From positions 1 through 59,679 of the forward strand of contig CASEAJ010000122.1 in NCBI GenBank assembly GCA_949285425.1: 59,679 nt of DNA, in the 5' to 3' direction. The position numbers and the translations under genes are program-made. Source of the DNA: an uncultured Porphyromonadaceae bacterium (GTDB lineage Bacteria > Bacteroidota > Bacteroidia > Bacteroidales > Paludibacteraceae). The notes beneath the pieces were generated by a model. It saw only the letters and a list, made by a program, of their open reading frames with translations. It was not told the DNA's origin and made no database searches. Shown here piece after piece: positions 7,965-16,040 of the stretch; within the stretch, counting starts at the first letter, position 1, and each line of letters starts with the position of its first letter.

Positions 7965-9251
7965 TCAATCTGTCTTGTTTGTATCCTCACCTTTTTCTTC
8001 CACCAGCACCTTGTCTATGCGGGCTCCATCCATGTCGGCCACTTCAAGCACAAAGGGTCCCCACTCCACTTTCTCGCCGGTTACGGGCACATGTTCAAGC
8101 AACTCCAGTATCAACCCGCTGATGGTGTTGTAGTCGTTCTCGGCATACAGGTTTTCCAGTCCGAAATAGTCCAGAAAATCATAAAACGAACATTGCCCAT
8201 CCACAAACCAGCTGCCGGCATTGCGTTCCACAATCTGCGGTTCTTCCGCCACATCGGGAATGGTCCCCACCAGGGCTTCCAATATGTCCATAAAAGTAAT
8301 CAGCCCCTGCATGTTGCCAAATTCATCGAAAACAAGCGCCTGTTTCACATGTTTCTCCTTCATCTGTTCAAACGCACGATACACATCCATGGTTTCGGGG
8401 AAACACACCGCCGGCACAATCAAGTCCTCCAGCCTGAAGTCGGGCTGGTCAATACGTCCAAACAGGTCTTTCAGCCCCACAATGCCCCGAATGGCATCCA
8501 GGTTGTTATCGGCCACCGGATAATATTCGAACAAATCCTGCCGCACCACTTCCTTTATCTGCCCTGCCGACATGTTCACATCAATCCACACCACCTCGTT
8601 GCGATGGGTCATGATTGACTCTACCTTCCGGTCGCCCAGCGTAAACACACGTCCTACAATGTCCTGCTCTATCTCCTGCACTTCGCCGCCTTCGGCACCT
8701 TCCTGTATAATGGACTTGATTTCCTCTTCCGTCACCTTGTTTTCGCCCGAGCGGATTCCAAGCAGACTTACCACCAAAGCCGTGCTCCGGGCCAGAAGCC
8801 ATACCAGCGGATAAGTGATTTTCGAAAGGAAATTCATCACCGGAGCCACCAGTTTCGCTATTTTCTCTGCCGCACTCATGCCCAGACGCTTCGGCACCAG
8901 TTCACCGATAACCAGTGTAAGATAGGTCACCACCATCACAATGATGACTTTCGACAGATTGTAGGAGAACGCCGGCGACAGCCCCAGCTTCTCCAAAGCA
9001 GGAGAAACCTGCCCCGCCAACACATCGCCCGAATACATACCCGTGAGAATGCCTATGAGGGTAATGCCTATCTGCACGGTCGACAAAAAGCGGTCGGGTT
9101 CTTCCGAAAGCCGCAAAGCCACCCTGGCCGACTTGCTTCCCTGCTGCGACTCCAGTTTCAACTTTGACTTGCGCACGGAGACAACGGCAATCTCCGACAT
9201 GGAGAAAATGCCGTTTAACAATATAAGTACAAATACTATTATAAAATCCAT
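7965..9251 (-). CDS. CNNM/CBS/CorC-HlyC membrane protein (hemolysin-type, GldE-like)
   Basis: 428 residues from ATG 9251 (MDFIIVFVLILLNG); the longer in-frame reading has no support. Residues 1-190 are a DUF21/CNNM transmembrane domain (FSMSEIAVVSVRKSKL, GITLIGILTGMYSGD, VIGELVPKRLGM). About 195-330 contain two CBS domains (VFTLGDRKVESIMTHRNEVVWI, DVYRAFEQMKEKHVKQALVFDEFGN), and the end (GSWFVDGQCSFYDFLDYF ... DKVLVEEKGE) is the CorC/HlyC domain. Family members are linked to divalent-cation transport; in gliding Bacteroidetes the close relative is called GldE. No other gliding genes are near, so an ion-transport role is the safer guess. It precedes the SagB-like gene in an operon. Confidence 0.88.
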   Translation of the reverse strand: MDFIIVFVLILLNGIFSMSEIAVVSVRKSKLKLESQQGSKSARVALRLSEEPDRFLSTVQIGITLIGILTGMYSGDVLAGQVSPALEKLGLSPAFSYNLSKVIIVMVVTYLTLVIGELVPKRLGMSAAEKIAKLVAPVMNFLSKITYPLVWLLARSTALVVSLLGIRSGENKVTEEEIKSIIQEGAEGGEVQEIEQDIVGRVFTLGDRKVESIMTHRNEVVWIDVNMSAGQIKEVVRQDLFEYYPVADNNLDAIRGIVGLKDLFGRIDQPDFRLEDLIVPAVCFPETMDVYRAFEQMKEKHVKQALVFDEFGNMQGLITFMDILEALVGTIPDVAEEPQIVERNAGSWFVDGQCSFYDFLDYFGLENLYAENDYNTISGLILELLEHVPVTGEKVEWGPFVLEVADMDGARIDKVLVEEKGEDTNKTD

Positions 9252-9587
9252 ATAATCAATCAGACAGTCCGGATACTGCACAGAAACCGGAATGAAAATA
9301 AAAAATAAAAAAAGGAAAACAGGATTGAACCGGCCCGGAATCCGTTGACACGCATATCCGGACAACAAGACGCGGCACAAACATGCCACAGCGGTTTTTA
9401 ATTTCTCATCTGCATAATGAACGGTTCAGAAAAAACAACACAAGAAAAGCCCTTCACTAAAGGAAAAGAAAAAATTGTTGCAGATGCAGGTGGTTCCATA
9501 GTCTTCTAAAAAACGTGCGCTAATTTAATATTTGTCTGCACGGAGAAGACCGCATTTTAAAACAAATAATCATTCTTTAAGAAGATT
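9252..9587. other. 336-bp intergenic region without recognised features
   Basis: This lies between two minus-strand genes (DUF4491 stop and CBS/CorC start). It is A-rich with short purine tracts. I find no consensus -7 box for the CBS/CorC gene (only CAAACATG near 9378, one mismatch), no strong terminator, no RNA gene and no coding signal. Confidence 0.5.
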
Positions 9588-9890
9588 TTACTTCTTTCGC
9601 GGGTTACGGGGAAACCAGCCTTTTTCTACACGTTTCCGCTGCTCGAACACTTCCAAAATGCTCCAGAAAGAAGAAAACGCGAACACTCCCGACAAAACGG
9701 ACCACAACAGGTCGTCCATGCACACCGACAAAGCCACACCGGCTATCCCCATGAAAAGGAATATCCACCACGACCTGACGCCAAGGTAATACTCAGCCTT
9801 GATGACCAGCGGGTGAAACAGTCCGATAATGACAAACGTCATGAATCCGATGAAAAGTCCAGAAAGATGATTGGCTGCCAGAAAATCCAT
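9588..9890 (-). CDS. DUF4491 family small membrane protein
   Basis: 100 residues from ATG 9890 (MDFLAANHLSGLFIGFM), chosen because a good promoter ends about 20 bp upstream and the protein then has the family's usual length. Three hydrophobic segments are visible (LFIGFMTFVIIGLFHPLVI, WWIFLFMGIAGVALSV, LLWSVLSGVFAFSSFWSIL), and the C-terminus is basic (EQRKRVEKGWFPRNPRKK). The family has no known function. It stands alone between divergent and distant neighbours. Confidence 0.85.
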   Translation of the reverse strand: MDFLAANHLSGLFIGFMTFVIIGLFHPLVIKAEYYLGVRSWWIFLFMGIAGVALSVCMDDLLWSVLSGVFAFSSFWSILEVFEQRKRVEKGWFPRNPRKK

Positions 9891-9912
9891 AATGTTCTGC
9901 AATGAATGTCTG

Positions 9913-9944
9913 CAAAAGTAACAAATATCGCCGAAACAGGCAAA
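9913..9944 (-). promoter_or_regulatory. Bacteroidetes promoter for the DUF4491 gene
   Basis: On the minus strand, TTTG (9941-9944) and TACTTTTG (9913-9920) are separated by 20 bp. The ATG at 9890 is 22 bp downstream. Confidence 0.7.
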
Positions 9945-10037
9945 ACGAACACAATGGTCGTGGAAAGACAACATCTTCTCCGGCACAGGCGGAAGGTTTC
10001 ATGGCTTTTCCGGCTCGGATTTACGTTTTTTACAGCC

Positions 10038-10141
10038 AATATTCTACGACCCACTATTATGAGTTATACAACTCACTATTATGAGTTATACAACCCACCA
10101 TTATGGGTTATATAACCCACTATTATGGGTCGTAGAATATT
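10038..10141. repeat. Tandem-dyad element A2 (four 22-bp units with terminal inverted repeats)
   Basis: The ends 10038-10053 (AATATTCTACGACCCA) and 10126-10141 are a perfect 16-bp inverted repeat. Four exact 22-bp units follow each other (10049, 10071, 10093, 10115), of the type ACCCACTATTATGGGTTATA. In unit 2 both arms change together to ACTCA/TGAGT, a compensated pair. The linker GTTATACAAC is itself dyad-symmetric, so each arm can pair with the neighbour on either side and dyad centres fall about every 11 bp. The element is between two divergent promoters (9913-9944 and 10267-10298), outside both transcripts. Confidence 0.9.
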
Positions 10142-10266
10142 CGCCATCAGAAGCACAAACTGACAGGGGCAGCGAGACAAACGGACAGGCACAGGCGGGA
10201 AAACACTCCATCGTCTGCAAAAAAGCGGACAAAAAAATCCTTCTTCCCGTGAAAATCAAACAGTTT

Positions 10267-10298
10267 ATTGTCATTGTACGCATCTTTCATTACCTTTG
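10267..10298 (+). promoter_or_regulatory. Bacteroidetes promoter for the CPBP protease gene
   Basis: ATTG at 10267-10270 and TACCTTTG at 10291-10298 are 20 bp apart; the ATG at 10323 is 25 bp downstream. Confidence 0.7.
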
Positions 10299-10322
10299 TC
10301 ACGAACTTTCATGTTCTGATTT

Positions 10323-11261
10323 ATGGTTTCGAGAAAAACATTCTTTTCTGCCGGCATCGGTCCATACCTGCTCATCACCTGCACCGTATGCTGGCTGCTT
10401 GCGGGGGCGTTGTTCCTGAGTAGTCACCGTGCCTCATCCGCAATTTTCAGTGCAGCAGCCATGCTCTACATGCTGGTGCCGGCCGCTGTGGCCATCGTGC
10501 TGCAAAAGCGGCTGCACCGTGAAGACGTAAAAAACACGCTGCACGTATCGTTCAGTCCCAACCGCTGGTGGATGGTGGCAGCGCTCACCCCCGCCGTGCT
10601 GGTGGCCCTGTCGTTCGGACTGAGCCTGCTGGTGCCCGGTGTGACAAGTTCCGTTACAGGCGAAGGCATGATACAACGCAATGCCGGCAACTTGACGCCC
10701 GAGCAGGCCGAACTCGTGCTCCAACAATTACAAGCTTATTCACCGTTCACGCTTATGTCTCTCATTGTCCTGTCGGCATTCGTGGCCGGATGCACCATCA
10801 ACGCCGTGTTCGCATTCGGCGAAGAACTCGGTTGGCGGGGCTACCTGCTGCACCGCTTCGAAGGACAGCGCCTGCTGCCCGTGTCGCTGCTGATTGGTTT
10901 CATATGGGGCGTGTGGCACTTTCCGCTCATCCTCATGGGACACAACTATCCGAACCACCCTGTGGCGGGTGTGTTCATGATGATTGTATTCTGCATGCTG
11001 CTCTCGCCCATGATGACCTATATCACCCTCAAGGCCCGTTCGGTCATTGCCCCGGCCGTGTTTCACGGCACCATGAACGCACTGGCCGGACTGCCGCTCA
11101 TTTACCTCACCGGAGGCAACGACCTGAACATTGGGCTCACCGGTTACGCCGGCTTTGCCGCCATAGCGGCGGTCACTCTCGTCTTTTTCATATTCGACCG
11201 CTACATAACAAGGGATAAACTCTTTACCCGCCGTCTCCTTGACACACAAAAAACAGCATAA
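10323..11261 (+). CDS. CPBP family intramembrane glutamic protease
   Basis: 312 residues with about eight hydrophobic segments. The three ABI/CPBP signature blocks are present: EELGWRGY with the tandem glutamates at 167-168, WHFPL with His199, and FHGTMNA with His248; these form the catalytic/metal site inside the membrane in the family. A 40-residue extramembrane loop (VTSSVTGEGMIQRNAGNLTPEQAELVLQQ region) precedes the first block. Family members process prenylated or bacteriocin-type substrates, or serve as immunity proteins; no substrate is suggested by the neighbours. The next gene starts 4 bp after the stop. Confidence 0.9.
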   Translation: MVSRKTFFSAGIGPYLLITCTVCWLLAGALFLSSHRASSAIFSAAAMLYMLVPAAVAIVLQKRLHREDVKNTLHVSFSPNRWWMVAALTPAVLVALSFGLSLLVPGVTSSVTGEGMIQRNAGNLTPEQAELVLQQLQAYSPFTLMSLIVLSAFVAGCTINAVFAFGEELGWRGYLLHRFEGQRLLPVSLLIGFIWGVWHFPLILMGHNYPNHPVAGVFMMIVFCMLLSPMMTYITLKARSVIAPAVFHGTMNALAGLPLIYLTGGNDLNIGLTGYAGFAAIAAVTLVFFIFDRYITRDKLFTRRLLDTQKTA

Positions 11262-11265
11262 TAAT

Positions 11266-11790
11266 ATGACAGAGCAGACATTTTCTTTCAACGAAACCCA
11301 ATACTTCAGACGTTGGTGGGTGTGGCTGCTGATTGCCGCCCTGAACGTGCCTTTCGTGTATGGCATCATAAGCCAGGTTTACATGGATGTGCCTTTCGGC
11401 AACCATCCCATGTCGGACGGCGGACTCATAGCCGCTTATTTTTTCATATTGCTTATCACCGTCATGCTGCTGACAGCCCGACTGGAAACGCGCATCGATG
11501 CCGATGGTGTGCACCTGCGCTACCCGCCTTTTATCCGGCATGAGAAACATTTCACCTGGACGGAAACGGCTAAAGCCGAACTGGTAGCCTACCATCCCAT
11601 AGCCGACTATGGTGGCTTCGGCATTCGGGGCACCCGTCGGAACCGGGCCTACAACGTAGCCGGACGACATGGACTGCGGCTCACGTTACGCAACGGCAGG
11701 TGCATACTCATCGGCACCCAACAACCGGAAATGCTGGAACAGGCCGTACAACGGCATTTCACTCCATTTGCCTCCCGATTTTCAAAATAA
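11266..11790 (+). CDS. Small membrane protein of unknown function with two transmembrane segments
   Basis: 174 residues from ATG 11266; an ATG at 11239 would add nine residues overlapping the CPBP gene. Two membrane helices (WWVWLLIAALNVPFVYGII and AAYFFILLITVMLLTA) are followed by a soluble C-terminal part with beta-rich character (LETRIDADGVHLRYPPFIRHEKHFTWTE ... LRLTLRNGRCILIGTQQPEMLEQAV) that looks like a bacterial PH-type domain. Probably translated with the CPBP gene. I cannot name a family with certainty. Confidence 0.75.
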   Translation: MTEQTFSFNETQYFRRWWVWLLIAALNVPFVYGIISQVYMDVPFGNHPMSDGGLIAAYFFILLITVMLLTARLETRIDADGVHLRYPPFIRHEKHFTWTETAKAELVAYHPIADYGGFGIRGTRRNRAYNVAGRHGLRLTLRNGRCILIGTQQPEMLEQAVQRHFTPFASRFSK

Positions 11791-11907
11791 GACCCTTTCT
11801 TCCACTGCCCGGACAACACACGAACAGACAACCGTATTTTTTGCAAGAAAAAAATGAACATTGCAATGATTACAGTTGTTATAGGGGACAACTATAATTA
11901 CGAACAG

Positions 11908-12375
11908 ATGAAAAGACAAATCATTACCGGCATTTTCGCCGCAAGTTCACTGCTCATGCCACATGTCCTGCGGGCTTCCGTGTGGTTTATGGAAACAGAC
12001 ACTGAAGTGAGTGTGCCCATGGAACAGGTAAATTACCTGCTGGCCACAGATGGAAATGACAGCTTCAGCATCGTAAAGAAGGATGGCAGCCTTGTCAACG
12101 AGGTCCGTCACGTCACATTCAGCCGGCATCAAACCACTCAAACCGACACACCAGCCAACCGGGAAATACAACTTTACCCTAACCCCGTCAACCATGTGTT
12201 GCACCTGGATGGGATACCTGCCGGACAAAGCATTTGCATTTTGTCGGCAGACGGGCTGACCGTACGGAAAGAAGAAGCCCATGGCGGAAAAGTTTCATTG
12301 TATGTAGACGATTTGCCTCAGGGCATCTATTTCCTGCAGACAGCCAACAACACCATCAAATTTGTCAAACGCTAA
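11908..12375 (+). CDS. Small secreted protein with T9SS type A sorting tail
   Basis: 155 residues from ATG 11908. Signal peptide 1-25 (IITGIFAASSLLMPHVLRA). A short middle (SFSIVKKDGSLVNEVRHVTFSRH) resembles the N-terminal module of the protease encoded next (FIVEKRDGSTIQLDGNVTF). The last ~75 residues are a type IX secretion sorting domain: the block IQLYPNPVNHVLHLDG, then VRKEEAHGGKVSLYVDDLPQGIYFLQ and the basic end FVKR. It is thus predicted to cross the outer membrane by T9SS and be surface attached. The cargo part is nearly absent, so its own activity is unclear. The gap to the protease gene is 17 bp. Confidence 0.82.
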   Translation: MKRQIITGIFAASSLLMPHVLRASVWFMETDTEVSVPMEQVNYLLATDGNDSFSIVKKDGSLVNEVRHVTFSRHQTTQTDTPANREIQLYPNPVNHVLHLDGIPAGQSICILSADGLTVRKEEAHGGKVSLYVDDLPQGIYFLQTANNTIKFVKR

Positions 12376-12392
12376 AAAAGAAAGGACCTGCA

Positions 12393-13607
12393 ATGATGAA
12401 ATTCCGACTCTTCATACTCGTGCTTGCTGCCTCAAGTACTCTGGCCAGTCACGCACAATTCATCGTGGAAAAACGTGATGGAAGCACCATACAGCTTGAT
12501 GGAAACGTTACATTCACCCAAGATCCTGTTTCCGGAAACTGGTCGGTAGGAGACCAATATGACGAACAATTGCAACTGGACATGCTGAACGGCATCCGCC
12601 TGGCCGGGGAATCCCCAGCCGATCCCTTCGCCAACAAAACCTGTTGGGTGTATGGAGTCAAGGCCCCCGAATTTCCAGGCAGAGAAAACCTGCAAATACT
12701 CAAAATGGGTAACCTGATGAATTTTCCCGCGGGCACATGGGGACGATTCGACTATCAGGAAACAGGCATTGATTACGAAAAACAATTCCTGAGCTGGGCC
12801 GACACCTGCGGCTGGTACGACTGCAACAAAACCTATGACATTGATGGTGCAGAAGACAGCAATATGTGTTGGGCAGCCTCCACCAGCAATCTGCTTCACT
12901 GGTGGCTTGTTATGAATGCCGATTATATAGCACGCTACGATGAAGTTTACGGTCAACCATACGAATATGCCAGACCTTCAGCACAGTTCCTGCCACCCAT
13001 CAAAAACAATTGGGCCAGCAACAAAAGTGAAATATTCAAATTCTTCATCAGCACTTTCCATAACAAAGCTGGCTGGAGTGGCAGCGGCGTGAACTGGTTT
13101 ATCAACGGCAACTCCAAAAACATCTCTGCCCCTTTCAAGGACCCTTCCATGGCCCAAACATTCACCGGCTTTTTTTCCAAGATATTCAGCAAGTCGGACA
13201 CCATAGCAACAGACAGCAAAGACATGACCAAGGAGAATTTCAATGTCCTTATCAAGAAAGCATTTTCAGAGAATAAAGCTATAGGAGTAGTGGTTTATGA
13301 TATAGTAGGGAAAAACACCGGTCCACACGCCTTGACCATATGGGGAGCCGAATTTGACTCGGAAGGTTATGTATCTCACATCTATTATGTAGAGAACAAC
13401 GGTGCCGACCAAGATCCCAGCGGGGCTGCCTTATACCGATTTGAAATAGCCTACATCAACGACCCCAACGATTATTCCGATTCGGAACTCACTTACTTCC
13501 GGCAATTGCCAAAGCCTTTTGGAGGCAACCAAAGTTCCTACTTAGTAACCGCCCTGATATTAGTGGATTTGCGCAGAGACATTTGGGAAACCGCTATAGC
13601 AAACTAG
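12393..13607 (+). CDS. IdeS/Mac-like secreted cysteine endopeptidase
   Basis: 404 residues from ATG 12393 (or 12396). Signal peptide 1-21 (ends ASHA). Residues ~22-75 are a small module shared with the preceding gene. The peptidase domain shows the family C66 signature: NMCWAASTSNLLHWW with the nucleophile Cys159 and PHALTIWGAEFDSEG with His312, followed by the family-like IYYVENNG where streptococcal IdeS has its Asp pair. IdeS of Streptococcus pyogenes cleaves IgG in the hinge; whether this protein cleaves immunoglobulin is unknown, since the family is broad in commensal Bacteroidetes. It lacks a T9SS tail itself, unlike its neighbour. A strong terminator (13683-13743) ends the pair. Confidence 0.83.
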   Translation: MMKFRLFILVLAASSTLASHAQFIVEKRDGSTIQLDGNVTFTQDPVSGNWSVGDQYDEQLQLDMLNGIRLAGESPADPFANKTCWVYGVKAPEFPGRENLQILKMGNLMNFPAGTWGRFDYQETGIDYEKQFLSWADTCGWYDCNKTYDIDGAEDSNMCWAASTSNLLHWWLVMNADYIARYDEVYGQPYEYARPSAQFLPPIKNNWASNKSEIFKFFISTFHNKAGWSGSGVNWFINGNSKNISAPFKDPSMAQTFTGFFSKIFSKSDTIATDSKDMTKENFNVLIKKAFSENKAIGVVVYDIVGKNTGPHALTIWGAEFDSEGYVSHIYYVENNGADQDPSGAALYRFEIAYINDPNDYSDSELTYFRQLPKPFGGNQSSYLVTALILVDLRRDIWETAIAN

Positions 13608-13682
13608 TAAAAACGATTAACTTACTCCCAAACACTTGACGAACAGACTTTGCATACAACATTCCAAATGCAGTTGCATCAC

Positions 13683-13743
13683 AACCGTTTCCTTTTGTCC
13701 CAAACCCAAATAACGTGCATTGGGCAAAAGGAAACGGTTTTTG
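13683..13743 (+). terminator. Strong rho-independent terminator after the IdeS-like gene
   Basis: AACCGTTTCCTTTTGTCCCA (from 13683) pairs with the 20-base right arm at 13720-13739 with essentially one mismatch, giving a ~20-bp stem with a 16-base loop followed by TTTT. The rest of the 13608-14004 gap holds only the candidate TetR operator. Confidence 0.88.
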
Positions 13744-13935
13744 CAACATCCTCATTCTTTCTTCCATAAACTTTCCTCTCATCTGCCTACACGCAACAGG
13801 TCCGGAAGCAAAGCTGACCTCTCTTACAAACCGATTCTCTGCCCTAAAGGTAGGTTCTGTAAAAACAAGCCGACAGAAGCCTGCAAGGCCATCAAGTGTG
13901 AATTTTAGCAAAAAAAGAATAAAAACAAGCCCATT

Positions 13936-13979
13936 TTTAAACAATCGTTTTAATCTATCGTTTAACTTGTGTACATTCG
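13936..13979 (+). promoter_or_regulatory. Candidate TetR operator and promoter of the efflux operon
   Basis: ATCGTTTTAA (13944-13953) and ATCGTTTAAC (13957-13966) are near-identical direct copies 13 bp apart, and TTAAAC/GTTTTAA around 13936-13954 forms a dyad. TACATTCG (13972-13979) is one mismatch from the -7 consensus and is 25 bp before the tetR ATG. Overlap of operator and promoter would allow autorepression. Confidence 0.45.
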
Positions 13980-14004
13980 CAGTACAAACAAAAAATCATA
14001 CACA

Positions 14005-14589
14005 ATGAAAGACCTGAACGCAGAAGAAAAGATTTTGACCGTGGCCGACACCCTGTTTACAAAAAACGGCTATGCAGCGACCAGCATACGCGACATAGCC
14101 AACGTAGCCGAAGTAAACCTGGCCTTGATTAACTATTATTTCAAGAGCAAGGAAAATCTTTTCTCCATCATCATGAAAAAGAAAGTGCGGCAACTGTTCG
14201 GGTCCATTCTGCCCAGCATGATGGATGAAAGCACGCCGCTTGAGGAAAAAATAAATACGGTGGTAAAAGTCATGAGTCACGTAGTGGCAGAAGACCGCAA
14301 CTTGCCCATGTTCGTGTTCGGCGAACTGCAAAAGCAGGATGTAAGCATGGCCGAAGTGTTGCCCGCCCGCGAGATAAAGGAATCGACGTTCGCCAAGCAG
14401 CTGGCGGACCGGCAACCGGATACCAATCCGTTTCACTACATATTGAACCTCTTTGCCCTGACGGTAGTACCCTACATTATACTGCCCATGTGGACCAAAG
14501 TGGGTTTGATGTCAGAAACGGAGGTTCTGCAGCTGTTGAACGAACGTACCGGCCTCATCCCGCAATGGATGTTGCAAACACTGAAGTAA
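14005..14589 (+). CDS. TetR family transcriptional regulator of the efflux operon
   Basis: 194 residues from ATG 14005 (MKDLNAEEKIL). Residues ~5-55 form the TetR helix-turn-helix (ILTVADTLFTKNGYAATSIRDIANVAEVNLALINYYFKSKENLF). The C-terminal half is a typical all-helical ligand/dimer domain. It is the first gene of a row of co-directional genes spaced by 30-70 bp ending at 21226, and corresponds in position to CecR (YbiH), the regulator of E. coli ybhGFSR. It probably represses this operon and responds to a transported compound. Confidence 0.9.
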   Translation: MKDLNAEEKILTVADTLFTKNGYAATSIRDIANVAEVNLALINYYFKSKENLFSIIMKKKVRQLFGSILPSMMDESTPLEEKINTVVKVMSHVVAEDRNLPMFVFGELQKQDVSMAEVLPAREIKESTFAKQLADRQPDTNPFHYILNLFALTVVPYIILPMWTKVGLMSETEVLQLLNERTGLIPQWMLQTLK

Positions 14590-14630
14590 CATTCAGTCCG
14601 GAATTGGAATTTATCAACTATTATAGGAAT

Positions 14631-15971
14631 ATGAAGAAAAAATTTTTGTTTCCATTCATTGTTTCCGTCGTGCTGACACCATTAGCAGCACAAACCCTGA
14701 CATTGGAACAGTGCCAGCAACTGGCCAGAGAAAATTACCCCCTCGTAAGCCAGCGTGGACTGATAGAGAAAACCAGCGAGTTCACCGTAGCAAACGCCAA
14801 ACGCAACTGGTTGCCACAAATATCCTTGTCGGCACAAGCCACCTATCAGTCGGACGTGGTTACCATTCCCCAGGAAGTCATGGACATGATGGGAGAACTG
14901 AAAGACAATCCGCTTGTAGGACAAATCATCGATGTGCCCGATATGAACTATGACGGCATACCCAAAGACCAGTACAAAGCAGCCATAGAAGTACAGCAAA
15001 TCATTTACGGCGGAGGGGCGGTGAAAGCACAGGTCGAAGCAGCCAAAGCACAAGGCGAAGCCGACAAGCAGAATTGGGAAACGGAAATGTATTCCTTGCG
15101 CGAACGGGTGAACCAACTGTATTTCGGCACATTGCTTCTACAGGAAAAAGGCAAGGAAGTAGACCTGATGATAAACGAACTGGAACGCAACAAGACCCTT
15201 GTACAATCATGCGTGGAACTGGGCGTCGCCGGCCAAAGCGATGTGGACAAACTGCAGGTGGAAATACTGTCGGCACGGCAGCAACAGTCGGAAATCAATG
15301 CCAGTCTCAAAGCCTACCGCATCATGCTCGGCATCATGATGGGGCAGGACATCAACGAAAGCACCGAATTTCTGAAACCGGCCATGTCCGTATTGCCATC
15401 GGAACTGCAAATCAACCGGCCCGAACTGAAATTTCTCGATGCACAGCAGCAACTGCTCGATGCACAGAAACGGGGTGTAGATGCGGCTATCAAACCACAG
15501 ATAGGGGCATTCTTCCAAGGAGCATACTCCAACGTGGGGCTTGACATGTTCTCCACCATGATGCACAACGAGTGGACCCCTTACTTCATAGCCGGCATTC
15601 AACTGAAATGGAACATCTCGGGCTTCTACAACCGGAAAAGCGATTTGTCGAAAATCAACAATGCCCGTTCTCAGCTCGCGCTGCAACGCGAAACATTCCT
15701 ATACAACATGAACCTGAAAAGCAGGCAGGAACAAATAAACATAGAACGCATGCACAACGTCATGGAACAGGATGACGAAATCATACGGCTGCGTACGGCC
15801 ATTCGCGAACGGGCAGCAGCCGGTGTAGAAAACGGCAGTACTACGGTCAACGACCTTCTACGCGAAATTCATGCCGAAAATCTGGCCCGGCAAAACAAGG
15901 TGACCCATGAAATAGAACTGCTGAAAGACATCTACGACTTGAAGCACACCGTCGGAGACCATCAGGAATAA
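14631..15971 (+). CDS. TolC-family outer-membrane efflux protein
   Basis: 446 residues from ATG 14631; signal peptide 1-21 (ends PLAA). The protein has the two-repeat helical pattern of TolC-like channels, starting LTLEQCQQLARENYPLVSQ and ending with a long coiled-coil (LRERVNQLYFGTLLLQEKGKEVDL, LRTAIRERAAAGVENGSTTVNDLLREIHAENLA). The N-terminal opening lacks a lipobox cysteine. It forms the outer-membrane exit duct for the HlyD/ABC complex encoded downstream; its presence inside the operon is the usual Bacteroidetes arrangement, while E. coli uses a distant tolC. Confidence 0.93.
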   Translation: MKKKFLFPFIVSVVLTPLAAQTLTLEQCQQLARENYPLVSQRGLIEKTSEFTVANAKRNWLPQISLSAQATYQSDVVTIPQEVMDMMGELKDNPLVGQIIDVPDMNYDGIPKDQYKAAIEVQQIIYGGGAVKAQVEAAKAQGEADKQNWETEMYSLRERVNQLYFGTLLLQEKGKEVDLMINELERNKTLVQSCVELGVAGQSDVDKLQVEILSARQQQSEINASLKAYRIMLGIMMGQDINESTEFLKPAMSVLPSELQINRPELKFLDAQQQLLDAQKRGVDAAIKPQIGAFFQGAYSNVGLDMFSTMMHNEWTPYFIAGIQLKWNISGFYNRKSDLSKINNARSQLALQRETFLYNMNLKSRQEQINIERMHNVMEQDDEIIRLRTAIRERAAAGVENGSTTVNDLLREIHAENLARQNKVTHEIELLKDIYDLKHTVGDHQE

Positions 15972-16040
15972 ACTGGAGTTTCAACCGCCATCAAGGACAA
16001 AACAAAAGACATAAAAGAACAAACAACGCATAACAAACAC

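Noticed and set aside
9480..9560. Possible tRNA-like GGTTCCA stretch
   Set aside because: No cloverleaf can be drawn; no acceptor stem or anticodon arm.
10038..10141. Terminal inverted repeats as insertion-sequence or MITE ends
   Set aside because: The interior is wholly made of dyad units with no transposase, and I see no target-site duplications at A1, A2 or A3. A mobile origin is not excluded, but it is not shown.
13594..13944. 116-residue minus-strand frame after the IdeS-like gene
   Set aside because: It runs through the long terminator stem, which explains its pseudo-coding look.
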